Positions 1 through 9,020 of a DNA stretch of 64,000 bases are shown in pieces. The notes under the pieces are model-generated. The model searched no databases. It was not told the DNA's origin and saw only the letters and a list, made by a program, of their open reading frames with translations. The position numbers and the translations under genes are program-made. Within the stretch, counting starts at the first letter, position 1; every line of letters starts with the position of its first letter. This DNA comes from Thermasporomyces sp040195635 (GTDB lineage Bacteria; Actinomycetota; Actinomycetes; Propionibacteriales; Actinopolymorphaceae). The stretch lies in NCBI RefSeq assembly GCF_040195635.1, contig NZ_JBEFTX010000002.1, forward strand, positions 310,001 through 374,000, written 5' to 3'.

Positions 1-1
1 C

Positions 2-3000
2 GACGGTGTCGTCCCACTGAACGAACGTCGGCAGGCACTGTTGCATCTGTACGACGAGGCACGACGCGACGCCGACCTGCTCGAGGCAACCCTCACCACG
101 CCGTACGTCCGCTCCGAGTGGGGCCGGCTCGAGGAACGCTGGGCCGAGCTCGCCGGCGACGACCTGGTGGCCATCCTGCCCGAGCTCACCGGACCGGTCG
201 GCTACCTCAGCTGGATCGTCGACGGCTGGATCGCGGCGCACGAGCGACTCGGCACCCTTGTCCCGGGCGGCGGCGACTCGACCCAGGCGTTCGTCTCGTT
301 GCTGATCCAGGCCGGTATGACCGAGGCTCCTGCCGAGCTCGCGGTCGGGGTCCGGGGCGAGCTGTACTCCCAGGTGCAGCAACAGTTGCGCGTCGTCCTG
401 CGGACCTGGAACGCCGGGGCCTGGCGGCGCCGGGTCCGCGACTGGCTCGCGAGGGCGCTCGTCGCCGGCGAACTCGAGCTCAGCCGCGCCTGGCTCGACC
501 TTTCCGTACGCCTCACAGGCGCGGTCCAGGGTCTCCCGGGGGCTCCGGCGACCCCCCGCCCGTGCCTCGTGCCCGTCGACTGTTTCCAGGAGGACGTACG
601 CCGGCTTTTCCGGGTACGCCGGGTGCGGCACCCTCTCACCGGGTCCAGCTCGGTGGCGGGGTGGGTGGCGGCTGATGCCGCGTTCCCTTTCGGCGTTCAG
701 GCTGGCGGTCGGCTTCCCGAGGAGGAGTTCGCTGGCGAGAGTCTCGGCTCAGGCCCGTCCCCGGAGGAGCGGCCGGGCGATGAGGTCGCCGTCGAGCCGG
801 CGGCTGGAGAAAGGGCGCGTACGCAGGAGTCGGCCGCGGCGTCGGCTCCCCAGGAGGCAGGTGCGCGGGACCCTGCAACGCGAGAGGCCGCTGTCCGGGA
901 GTCGGCCAGCGACCAGCCGATGAGTGAGGGCGCTGGCGCCCGCCGGGACCGTGCCGCGGCGGAGCGGGCCTCACTCGACCCGGCTCCGGTGGAACCAGGC
1001 CGGGTGGAACCAGACCTGGTGGAACAGGCACAGGGAGACGCTCCTGGGGAACCCGTCGAAGCGGACCGGACTGGCGCGAGCCGAGCCGACGGTTCGGCGG
1101 CCGAGGGACACCCGACTGGTGCGGATCCGGACCAGATCACCGCTGGGCACGACTTGCCAGAACACCCCGACCACACCGCAGCGTCAGAGCGGCCTGCACG
1201 ACCGGACCAGGCGGCCAGCGCGACACCGGCCACGCAGCCAGACCAGCCCGCGCGGGCCGGGCAGGAAGGCGAAGCCGGAGTTCCTGCACGTGCTGGACAG
1301 GTGACGCCTCCCGAACAGCCAACGCGACCCGAGCAGCAGGGCGAGGCTGGTCAGACCGCGTCTTCGGACCCGGCAGCTGCCGACGCTGCAGCGGGTTCGC
1401 CCCCTTCCGACATAGCTCAACCGGAACGAAGCACCCGCGAACCGGCCCAGTCCGAACGTGGCCGACGCGCCGTCGCTGATCGTCTGTCCATCGCGGAGTC
1501 GGAGGCGGGGGCATCGTCCGTCCCGCCCGAGCAGATCACGGGAGCCCACGCCAAGCCCATGCCACCTGAGGGTGGCGACGCGACCACGGCCTTCTCCCAG
1601 CAGATGCTCGGACTGATCGGGCCGTCGACCCCTCCGCAAGGACGCCGAGCGAACGAGTCGGGGCGAGACCACGCCGACACTGGTCCGCACGGGGCATCAC
1701 ACGGCGCGGGATCAGAACACGAGCAGCACACATCCTCCGAGGCTGTGGCCGGTACATGGGGGTTCGAGGCGTTCGCCAGTCACGGACAGCACCCCGACAG
1801 CCCTGGCCCGGACCACCAGCGCAACGGAGGCCGGATACCGGCCGACCGGTCCGCTGATCCGATTCACCCGCACGCCGGTGGACAGGGATCCGGTGGACAG
1901 GGATCCGGTGGACAGGGATCCGGTGGACAGGGATCCGGTGGACAGGGATCCGGTGGACAGGGATCCGGTGGACAGGGAACCGCCGGACACGGCGGCGCCT
2001 GGGTCTCAGGGGGGCACGGTGGCTATGGCGGCACGGCCGGCCGGGGCGCACCGGCCAGTCAGGGCGGCCCCGACGTACACAGTGGGCCCGGCGTACAGAG
2101 TGGCCCCGGTGACCAGCTCGGCTATGGCGCCCAACGCGGCTCTGGTAGCCAAGCAGGCTCTGGCGGGCCGGCTTTCCCAGCTCCCGTGGCTCCGCCCGCG
2201 AGCCTGGTCGGCAGCCCGAGCAACGACTTCGCGTGGTACAACGCCACACCGCCCGGCGACTACCGTGAACCGGTCGAGGCCGAGTCTGAGCCCGGCGACT
2301 ATGCCATGTGGACGCGCCGCGAGCCGACAGGCCCGCGCGCCCAGGTGTTGGCCCTGATCGACAGCATCGTCGGCCAGCCTGCCCTGGTCACCGCACTTCG
2401 TGAGGCGGTCGCCGCGCCCGAACAGGACCTGCGTCTCCTCGTCGCCGGACCACCCGGCACGGGCGAGGGCATGACCGTCGACGTGCTGTCGAAGTTGGTG
2501 ACGGCGCGCGGGTTCGACGGCACCGCCATCACGATCAGATACGAGCATCTCGCCCGGCTCGATCCCACGACGGCCGTCGGGCAGTTGCGTGAATGGGTGG
2601 ACGGTTGTCTCGGCGAACGCCTGCTGGCCATCGAGGACCTCGACCAGATCATCAGCGACGGCGCCCGTGGTGCGGCACTGGCCGAGGAACTGCACCGGCT
2701 GATCAGTATCTGCGGAACTGACCTGCAGGTAGTGGTGTTCACCGGGCCCGACGGATACCGCCGTCTGGTCGATATCAACCCGGCGCTCGCGGCATGGTGG
2801 CGGGTGGTCCGTACCCGTGACTTCGACGCGGGTGACTACGCCACCATCTTCGGGCGGGTCGTCGAGCAGCGCGGCGCGGTCGCCACGGACGATGCCGCCC
2901 GGCGGGCCGGTGACATGTTGGCCGCCACGCCCGCCGAGGGCCAGCTTCGCAACGCCAGGTTGGCCGCCTACCTCGCCGAGATGGCTATCGACGCGGCGCG

Positions 3001-3139
3001 CAGGCGTACGGACGGGTCGTCCCCACCGATGGTCGACCTCGCCGACCTGCCACGGTTCGAGTCCGAGCCACCGCCACCCCAGCACGTCGCCGACGGTCCC
3101 CAGCCTGGGGCATACTCCCGACTCGGCCGGTTGCGCTGA
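2..3139 (+). CDS. AAA-like ATPase with long disordered repeat region, 5' partial
   Basis: The frame is open to the left edge, so the start lies outside the window; 1045 residues are visible. It has three parts: a helical Trp/Arg-rich N-terminal segment of about 210 residues, a roughly 530-residue disordered stretch rich in Glu, Ala, Pro, Gln and Gly with a GGQGS pentad array, and a C-terminal AAA-like domain. The P-loop reads GPPGTGEG, so the usual lysine is glutamate (codon 2465-2467), and the Walker B position reads LLAIEDLD. The domain recalls CbxX/EccA-type AAA modules of secretion systems, but nothing nearby confirms such a role. ATP binding may be weak or lost. It is convergent with the next gene. 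Function is unknown. Confidence 0.75.
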   Translation, partial: DGVVPLNERRQALLHLYDEARRDADLLEATLTTPYVRSEWGRLEERWAELAGDDLVAILPELTGPVGYLSWIVDGWIAAHERLGTLVPGGGDSTQAFVSLLIQAGMTEAPAELAVGVRGELYSQVQQQLRVVLRTWNAGAWRRRVRDWLARALVAGELELSRAWLDLSVRLTGAVQGLPGAPATPRPCLVPVDCFQEDVRRLFRVRRVRHPLTGSSSVAGWVAADAAFPFGVQAGGRLPEEEFAGESLGSGPSPEERPGDEVAVEPAAGERARTQESAAASAPQEAGARDPATREAAVRESASDQPMSEGAGARRDRAAAERASLDPAPVEPGRVEPDLVEQAQGDAPGEPVEADRTGASRADGSAAEGHPTGADPDQITAGHDLPEHPDHTAASERPARPDQAASATPATQPDQPARAGQEGEAGVPARAGQVTPPEQPTRPEQQGEAGQTASSDPAAADAAAGSPPSDIAQPERSTREPAQSERGRRAVADRLSIAESEAGASSVPPEQITGAHAKPMPPEGGDATTAFSQQMLGLIGPSTPPQGRRANESGRDHADTGPHGASHGAGSEHEQHTSSEAVAGTWGFEAFASHGQHPDSPGPDHQRNGGRIPADRSADPIHPHAGGQGSGGQGSGGQGSGGQGSGGQGSGGQGSGGQGTAGHGGAWVSGGHGGYGGTAGRGAPASQGGPDVHSGPGVQSGPGDQLGYGAQRGSGSQAGSGGPAFPAPVAPPASLVGSPSNDFAWYNATPPGDYREPVEAESEPGDYAMWTRREPTGPRAQVLALIDSIVGQPALVTALREAVAAPEQDLRLLVAGPPGTGEGMTVDVLSKLVTARGFDGTAITIRYEHLARLDPTTAVGQLREWVDGCLGERLLAIEDLDQIISDGARGAALAEELHRLISICGTDLQVVVFTGPDGYRRLVDINPALAAWWRVVRTRDFDAGDYATIFGRVVEQRGAVATDDAARRAGDMLAATPAEGQLRNARLAAYLAEMAIDAARRRTDGSSPPMVDLADLPRFESEPPPPQHVADGPQPGAYSRLGRLR
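1877..1981 (+). repeat. 15-bp coding minisatellite, 7 units
   Basis: Seven head-to-tail copies of a 15-bp unit (GGTGGACAGGGATCC) encode GGQGS pentads. Six carry GGATCC; the last has changed to GGAACC. The near identity of the units points to recent slippage expansion. Confidence 0.9.
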
Positions 3140-3299
3140 CGCACGCCGCCCGCGGAGGTCCGCTCGGCGCTTGCCCACGGCACGGCGACGGGGTGGCGGA
3201 GTCGCAGGAAGGTACGCCTCGCTCGGCGCCCCCGCGATTCGCCCGGTGGTGGTCGGAACGCGCGACAGCCGGGTGGGGGGATGACCCCGGCGAGCTGTC

Positions 3300-4235
3300 T
3301 CAGTACTCCGGCGAACACACACCGAGCAGGTTCGCCCAGCTCTCCGCCAGGCGTACGGAGAGAAGCTGCGAGCGGGTGCCGTCTCCACTGTCGAAACGCA
3401 GCTTGAGCATCGCCGGACCTTCGATGGGTGCCGAGCAGTCGTGCGGCGCGAAGCGCAGCCGGACCGTTCGTTCGTGACCGACCGGGATCTGCCGGTCGGT
3501 GGCGGGCGACGCGGTGACGTTGTTCAGGTGGATCCATCCGGCCGGGAGGTCAGCGGCGCGGAAGGTCAACGGTCGACCGCCACCGTTGAAGACGTCGAGC
3601 GCGACCGACACCCCCTCTGGGCCGGGCGTCACTTCCTGCCCGACGAGCCGAGGAACTCCGCGCCCAGGGTGCTGGTCGCACACCGCAGGCGTGAGGTCGT
3701 AGAGGGTTCCCGCCGACACGTCCATCGTGTCCGCCGCGCCGACGAACGGCCTGACCAGCATCGGAAGGGCGATCTCCGTGGCCTTGGCCGCCCGGGCCGG
3801 CACGCAGTCGGTGACCTGCCAGGTCAGGGAGAGTGTCGTACGACCCTGTGCGGGCAGTTGGATCGGATGCTGTGCATGAACGGGCTGGCGGGCGGTGTCG
3901 CGGGCGCCACGGAACTCCATCCCGGCCAGTGGCCGCAGGTCCGGCGTGATCTCGAGGTGGTCATCGCCGCTGTTGGTGAGCTGGATGGCCAGCTCGACCG
4001 TGTAGCTGTCGAGGAAGGCCGCCGGTGCCGCTTCGGCGCGAACGGCGGAGCTGGTGAGACGGGCGAAGAGCAGCAGACCCGCCACGAGGAGTACCAGGGC
4101 GACGGCGACCGGGCGGGCCCAGCCGGGACCGCGGCGCGGGGGATCGACCACCTCGGCCACGTCGGGTGAGGCGTCGCGCCAACCGCTGTCCCATGCCATG
4201 GCACCCGTCCCGTTCCATGAGCCTGACTGGATCAA
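3300..4235 (-). CDS. Single-pass membrane protein of unknown function
   Basis: 311 residues from a TTG preceded by AGGGGC; an ATG at 4199 with a weaker GGACGGG is an alternative start. A proline- and charge-rich cytoplasmic N-terminus is followed by one transmembrane helix near residues 43-64, then about 245 residues that look extracellular. The outer part has two beta-rich stretches with paired cysteines, perhaps two immunoglobulin-like domains. I do not recognise a named family. It is convergent with the AAA-like gene and divergent from the ROK kinase. An anchored extracytoplasmic adhesion or assembly factor is possible but unproven. Confidence 0.6.
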   Translation of the reverse strand: MIQSGSWNGTGAMAWDSGWRDASPDVAEVVDPPRRGPGWARPVAVALVLLVAGLLLFARLTSSAVRAEAAPAAFLDSYTVELAIQLTNSGDDHLEITPDLRPLAGMEFRGARDTARQPVHAQHPIQLPAQGRTTLSLTWQVTDCVPARAAKATEIALPMLVRPFVGAADTMDVSAGTLYDLTPAVCDQHPGRGVPRLVGQEVTPGPEGVSVALDVFNGGGRPLTFRAADLPAGWIHLNNVTASPATDRQIPVGHERTVRLRFAPHDCSAPIEGPAMLKLRFDSGDGTRSQLLSVRLAESWANLLGVCSPEY

Positions 4236-4382
4236 CGAGCCCCTACCGACAAATGAGCCCGGCCCATCGATCTACCTGTCGTGATCGGTGGACCCGTCTC
4301 GATCGATGGGAGCCGTCTCGATCAATGAGCACAGTGTCGTCCTCCTGAGAAGGATCGTGGCAGCACCCGGCAAGATGCTGGC

Positions 4383-5567
4383 ATGACCGACGACACCTCC
4401 GGAGATACCAGCGAAAGCACTTCGGGCCAGGGCGCGACTCATCGGCCCGGCCAGAACGACCTCGGCAGCCCCACTGAACCGCCCGCCGACTCCAGGTGGC
4501 CGGACTCTGGGTCGCCGGATCCTGGGTCGCCGGATCCTGGGTCGGCGGGTACTGGGTCGGCGGATACTGGGTCGGCGGACTCTGGGTCGAGCACCGGTGC
4601 CGGCCGGATGAGGGACGAGTCGGCCGCCCCGGTGCTCGCCGTGGACATCGGGGGTACGAAGATCGCGGCCGGTGTCGTGTCCGCGCAAGGCGACGTCCTG
4701 GTCAGCGACCGCGCGCCCACCACTCTGGGTCCTGACGACGGTGACCTCGCCATCTGGGAACGATTGCATACCTTGTGCGAAAACGTTCTGGACGCTGCCG
4801 GGCGACCGGCCATCCAGGGCGTGGGCGTAGGGTGCGGCGGTCCGATGCGCTGGCCCGCCGGCGTGGTGTCGCCGGTGAACCTGCTGCCCTGGCGGGACTT
4901 CCCGTTGCGGGATCGGTTGAGTGCTGCCTACCCGGACGTTCCGGTCCGGGTGCACAACGACGCGGTCGCCGTCGTCGTGGCCGAACACTGGCGGGGCGCC
5001 GGTCGCGGAGTGGCCAACATGCTCGGCATGGTGGTGTCCACCGGCGTCGGTGGCGGGCTCGTACTCGGCGGCCGGCTCATCGACGGCCGCAGCGGCAACG
5101 CTGGCCACGTCGGTCACATCGTCGCCGACCCGACCGGGCCGGAGTGCGGCTGCGGGGGGCGCGGTTGCGTCGAGGCCATCGCTCGAGGGCCGGCGCTCGT
5201 CACGTGGGCCCGCCAGCAGGGCTGGCGCCAGGACGACGAGGCGGCAACGGCCAAGCATCTCGCCGACGACGCGCTGGCCGGCGACAAGATCGCGCGGAAG
5301 GCGTTCGAACGCGCGGGGCATGCGGTCGGTATCGGCATCGCTTCGGCCGTCGCACTCTGTGACCTTGAGCTCGTGGTGGTCGGTGGCGGCGTCTCCCAGG
5401 TGGGCGGCCTGCTGTTCGAGCCGCTCGAACAGAGCCTTCGAACGTACGCCAGGATCGAGTTCGCCCGGGACGTGGTTGTCAGGCGCGCGAGTCTGGACCA
5501 GAACGCCGGAATCGTCGGAGCGGCCGCGTTCGTCCTGGCGGGCGATCAGTACTGGGCCCCCGGATGA
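4383..5567 (+). CDS. ROK-family sugar kinase
   Basis: Cytoplasmic ATP-dependent sugar kinase of the ROK family. The phosphate loop DIGGTK starts at residue 88. The catalytic HNDA motif, the glycine-rich STGVGGG segment and the zinc motif (GHVGH followed by CGCGGRGC) are all present. There is no DNA-binding domain, so it is a kinase, not a ROK repressor. The first 75 residues are a low-complexity tail with pentad repeats. An ATG at 4608 would give a 319-residue protein, the usual family size, and may be the true start because neither start has a good ribosome binding site. The sugar is probably glucose or a close relative and is not fixed by the sequence. Confidence 0.85.
   Translation: MTDDTSGDTSESTSGQGATHRPGQNDLGSPTEPPADSRWPDSGSPDPGSPDPGSAGTGSADTGSADSGSSTGAGRMRDESAAPVLAVDIGGTKIAAGVVSAQGDVLVSDRAPTTLGPDDGDLAIWERLHTLCENVLDAAGRPAIQGVGVGCGGPMRWPAGVVSPVNLLPWRDFPLRDRLSAAYPDVPVRVHNDAVAVVVAEHWRGAGRGVANMLGMVVSTGVGGGLVLGGRLIDGRSGNAGHVGHIVADPTGPECGCGGRGCVEAIARGPALVTWARQQGWRQDDEAATAKHLADDALAGDKIARKAFERAGHAVGIGIASAVALCDLELVVVGGGVSQVGGLLFEPLEQSLRTYARIEFARDVVVRRASLDQNAGIVGAAAFVLAGDQYWAPG
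4492..4590 (+). repeat. 15-bp coding minisatellite in the kinase N-terminus
   Basis: About six degenerate 15-bp units of the type GGATCCTGGGTCGCC encode pentads such as PDSGS, PDPGS and ADTGS. The period equals that of the arrays at 1.9 kb and 18.6 kb. Confidence 0.8.
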
Positions 5568-5589
5568 CCGACCGAAGGTGACCGACCGA

Positions 5590-5690
5590 GGGTGACCGGG
5601 ATGAGCGGCTGGGATGGCTGACCGGGATGAGCGGCTGGGATGGCTGACTGGGATGAGCGGCTGGGGACCGGCTGGGATGACCGACCCGGA
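5590..5690. repeat. Tandem repeat of about 26 bp between genes
   Basis: About three degenerate copies of a unit containing GGGATGAGCGGCTGGGATGG lie in the 226-bp gap between the ROK kinase and the AI-2E-type protein. Frames across it look like repeat artefacts, not genes. Confidence 0.7.
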
Positions 5691-5793
5691 TGACCGGCAG
5701 GAGTGACGGCCGGGAGTACCCACCGGGTGACCATCCTGTGGCGAGCTCGGGCGCGCCGCGTTCCGGGTGTTCGTTCCCGGGTAGGAGCCCGGC

Positions 5794-7125
5794 ATGATCA
5801 CCGGGAGGGCTGGTTGGCGGGGTCGGCTGCGTCGGGTGGCGGCGCGCCTGTCCGGCCGAGCGGGCCGCCGGCCGGAGACCCCCGGCCGGCGCGGTGGCGA
5901 GGGCCCCACCCGTGACGTGGACGCTGCCCGTGACACTGGCCCCGCCCGTGACACTGGCGCAGCTCCGGTTCCTCCGACTGACGCTGGTCCTGTTCCTGGT
6001 GATGCGGAGCGCCGGGCAGAGACCACGAGCACGGCCGCACCGCGCGTCCCCGAGGTGGACATCCCACACGGCGTTCTCGTTGCCAGCGAATGGTCGTGGC
6101 GCCTGCTGTTGATCCTGGCCGCCGCCGGGGTGACGGGCTACCTGCTGCTCCAGCTCAGCATCATTGTCGTACCCGTGCTGATCGCGGCCCTGGTCACCGC
6201 GCTGATCGTTCCGCTCACCGACTGGCTGCACCGCTCCGGGCTGCCGCGCGGGGTCGCCGCCGGTCTGACCCTGCTCGGCCTCATCATCGTCGTCCTCGGT
6301 CTGCTGGCGCTCGTCGGCCAACAGGTCGCGACCGGTTACCAGGGGCTCTACCGCCAGGTTGTCGACGGGATCGACCAGGTACGTATCTGGCTCATCCGCG
6401 GTCCGCTGAAGTTGTCAGAGGCCGAGATCGACAACGCTTTCCAGTCGTTGGGCGAGCTCGTCACGACGAACCAGCTCACCGAGGGTGCCCTCCGAGTGAG
6501 TACCACGGTGGGCCACGTGGTGGGCGGGCTCTTCCTTGCGCTGTTCACGACGTACTTCATGCTGTACGACGGCGAACGCATCTGGCGCTTCCTCGTCGGC
6601 TTCTTCCCGCGGTCGGCACGCGTCCTCGCCGACTCGTCGGGGCGGCGCGGATGGGTGTCGCTGACGGCGTTCGTCCGGGCGACGGTGATCGTCGCGTTCG
6701 TCGACGGGGTGGGCATCATGATCGTCGCGCTGGTCCTCGGCCTGCCGTTCGCCGTACCCATCGGGGTCCTGGTGTTCCTCGCGTCGTTCGTTCCGATCAT
6801 CGGTGCGCTCGTGTCGGGTGCGGTCGCCGTGCTGGTCGCGCTCGTCGCGAAGGGACCGTTCGTGGCGCTCATCATGCTCGGCGGCGTCCTGCTGGTACAG
6901 CAGCTGGAGGCGCACGTGTTGCAGCCGTTCCTGCTGGGAAGGTTCGTCCGGCTGCATCCGGTGGCGATCCTGTTGGGAATCGGTGCCGGTGCCTACCTCG
7001 CCGGCATCGCGGGTGCGCTCTTCGCCGTACCCCTCGTGGCGGTTCTGAACGGCATCGTCCGGCACCTCGCGCAGGAGCGTACGACCGCGGACACGCGACA
7101 GATGCCGGCGCCACCGCCAGGTTGA
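5794..7125 (+). CDS. AI-2E/PerM-family membrane protein
   Basis: 443 residues. The first 95 or so are a polar, low-complexity cytoplasmic tail; the remainder has the PerM/YhhQ-like (UPF0118) layout. A hydrophobic pair of helices is followed by a soluble stretch of about 80 residues, then five or six further helices with the conserved FVPIIGAL and QQLEAHVLQPFLLGR segments. The family includes TqsA and Na+/H+ antiporter-like proteins; the substrate here is unknown. The gene is a single unit, convergent with the drug exporter, with a GC-rich hairpin between them. Confidence 0.85.
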   Translation: MITGRAGWRGRLRRVAARLSGRAGRRPETPGRRGGEGPTRDVDAARDTGPARDTGAAPVPPTDAGPVPGDAERRAETTSTAAPRVPEVDIPHGVLVASEWSWRLLLILAAAGVTGYLLLQLSIIVVPVLIAALVTALIVPLTDWLHRSGLPRGVAAGLTLLGLIIVVLGLLALVGQQVATGYQGLYRQVVDGIDQVRIWLIRGPLKLSEAEIDNAFQSLGELVTTNQLTEGALRVSTTVGHVVGGLFLALFTTYFMLYDGERIWRFLVGFFPRSARVLADSSGRRGWVSLTAFVRATVIVAFVDGVGIMIVALVLGLPFAVPIGVLVFLASFVPIIGALVSGAVAVLVALVAKGPFVALIMLGGVLLVQQLEAHVLQPFLLGRFVRLHPVAILLGIGAGAYLAGIAGALFAVPLVAVLNGIVRHLAQERTTADTRQMPAPPPG

Positions 7126-7160
7126 CCCGCGATCGCCTCCCGTCGCCCCATGACAGCGAT

Positions 7161-7198
7161 CGGCGGGCCCCGCGGTCACTGGCCGCGCGGACCCGCCG
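7161..7198. terminator. Bidirectional hairpin between convergent genes
   Basis: The arms CGGCGGG (7161-7167) and CCCGCCG (7192-7198) pair perfectly, and a further GC-rich inner stem can form. There is no T-tract, as is usual for actinomycete hairpin terminators. Confidence 0.5.
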
Positions 7199-7222
7199 AC
7201 TGTTGCTGGGGCGCGCTGCTGG

Positions 7223-8911
7223 CTAGCGGGAGCGGGCCATTTCGGGTTCCGTGCCGCCCTCGGGTGCCGAGCCGCCCGCCGTCGGTTGGCCGGTCGCGAG
7301 GGGGAGCTCCTTCAGGAACAGCACGATGACGAACGCAGCGAGCGCGAACGGCACGCCGGCGAGAAAGACGTCGTGCAGGGAACGTACGAACGCCTCGATC
7401 ACCGGCTCCTTGAGCACCGGCGGGAGGTTCTGGATGGCGGTGACGTTCTGGGTGGCGCCCTCAGGGATCTGCGCCGCAGCCCGCGCGGGCAGTTCCTCCG
7501 CCAGGTGGGTCGCCAGCCGACTGGTGAGGATGGCCCCGAACATCGCTGTGCCGATCGCTCCGCCCATGGTCCGGAAGAACGTCACCGAGCTGGAGGCGGT
7601 GCCCATGTCGCGCATCTGCACGGAGTTCTGGACCGCGGTCATGATCGTCGCCATCGTGAGGCCGAGCCCGAATCCGACGACGTAGGCATAGAGCCCGATC
7701 GTCCACAACGACGAGTCCGCGTGGAGGCGGGACAGGAGCCACACACCGAACGCGATGATCAGGCCACCCATGACGGGGTAGATCTTGTACTTCCCGGAGC
7801 GGGTGATGAGCTGGCCGGACCCGATCGAGGACGTGAAGATTCCCGCGACGGTGGGAAGCATCGCCAGCCCGGAGGCCGTCGGCGACATGCCCTGGACGAC
7901 CTGCAGGTAGAACGGCAGGTAGATGATCGTGCCGAACATCACGAACCCGGCGAGCAGGCCGAACGCGTTGCTCACGGTGAAGACCGAGTTGCGGAAGAGC
8001 CGGAGTGGGATGATCGGCTCGGAGGCACGCGACTCGACCAGGACGAAGAGCAGGACGAGCACGACACTCGCCCCGAGCAGGGCCAGCGCCCATCCCTCGG
8101 TCCAGCCGGCCGACTCGCCACGCCACGACAGGTACAGCAGCAGGCAGGACACCGCCGCCACGATGGTGGCCGCGCCGAGGTAGTCGATCTTGTGGTTGCG
8201 CCGGATCTTCGGCATCCGCAGGGCGTACGACGTGACGACCAGCGCGGCGGCGCCGATCGGCAGGTTGATCCAGAAGATCCACCGCCAGCCTGGGCCATCG
8301 GTGAACCAACCGCCGAGCAGAGGTCCGGCGACGCTGGAGACGCCGAACACGACGCCGAAGTAACCCTGGTACCGGCCGCGTTGGCGGGGCGGGATGATGT
8401 CGCCGATCACCGCGAACGCCAGCGCCATGAGGCCTCCGCCGCCGAGGCCCTGGATGGCCCGGAAGGCGACGAGTTCGAGCATGTTCTGCGAGAGCGCCGA
8501 GAGCACCGAGCCGACGAGGAACGTCCCGATGGCCGCCTGGAACATCGGTCGGCGGCCGTAGAGGTCGGAGATCTTGCCCCACAGCGGAGTGGATGCCGTG
8601 GACGTGAGGAGGTAGGCGGTGACGACCCAGGACAACTTGTCGAGGCCGCCGAGTTCGCTGACGATGCGCGGGAGTGCCGTACCGACGATGCTCTGGTCGA
8701 GTGCCGCGAGCAGCATGCCGGCCATCAGGCCGCCGAGCACGATGAGGATCTGCCGGTGGGAGAGGTACGTGTTGCCCTCGACCTCCGCCGGCGCCGCGCC
8801 CGCGGGCACGGCCGCCGGTGTGCCGGGTGCGGCCGATCCAGCGGCCGATGTGGCGGATGCGGCGGATGCGGCGGCGGGTGTGGTCGAGGGCGGAGGTTGC
8901 TGCTCGGTCAT
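7223..8911 (-). CDS. DHA2-family (14-TM) drug:H+ antiporter
   Basis: 562 residues with the EmrB/QacA pattern. After a disordered Ala/Pro N-terminus of about 45 residues come 14 predicted helices. Motif A (GKISDLYGRRP) and the motif C-like GGWFTDGPGWRWIFWINLPIG segment are clear, and D67 lies in helix 1 (LAALDQS). It should export lipophilic drugs or dyes using the proton gradient. The ATG has a good AGGAGA site. It lies 109 bp downstream of a co-directional MarR regulator, which very probably controls it. Confidence 0.9.
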   Translation of the reverse strand: MTEQQPPPSTTPAAASAASATSAAGSAAPGTPAAVPAGAAPAEVEGNTYLSHRQILIVLGGLMAGMLLAALDQSIVGTALPRIVSELGGLDKLSWVVTAYLLTSTASTPLWGKISDLYGRRPMFQAAIGTFLVGSVLSALSQNMLELVAFRAIQGLGGGGLMALAFAVIGDIIPPRQRGRYQGYFGVVFGVSSVAGPLLGGWFTDGPGWRWIFWINLPIGAAALVVTSYALRMPKIRRNHKIDYLGAATIVAAVSCLLLYLSWRGESAGWTEGWALALLGASVVLVLLFVLVESRASEPIIPLRLFRNSVFTVSNAFGLLAGFVMFGTIIYLPFYLQVVQGMSPTASGLAMLPTVAGIFTSSIGSGQLITRSGKYKIYPVMGGLIIAFGVWLLSRLHADSSLWTIGLYAYVVGFGLGLTMATIMTAVQNSVQMRDMGTASSSVTFFRTMGGAIGTAMFGAILTSRLATHLAEELPARAAAQIPEGATQNVTAIQNLPPVLKEPVIEAFVRSLHDVFLAGVPFALAAFVIVLFLKELPLATGQPTAGGSAPEGGTEPEMARSR

Positions 8912-9020
8912 CGAATGGTCTCCTGCGGGTTGTTACGTGGGAACGGTGTGACGGACGTGGTGTCACTCGCGCTTGGGTGGCGCGAGGCCGGCGACGCCGG
9001 GTGTCCCGGGTCACCCGTGG

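Noticed and set aside
1877..1981. Possible CRISPR array
   Set aside because: Units are contiguous 15-bp repeats without spacers, and no cas gene is present. The same applies to the arrays at 18.6, 46.4 and 51.8 kb.
2006..3388. A 460-codon minus-strand frame over the AAA-like gene
   Set aside because: No recognisable domain and low-complexity composition, and the plus frame has clear AAA-like motifs.
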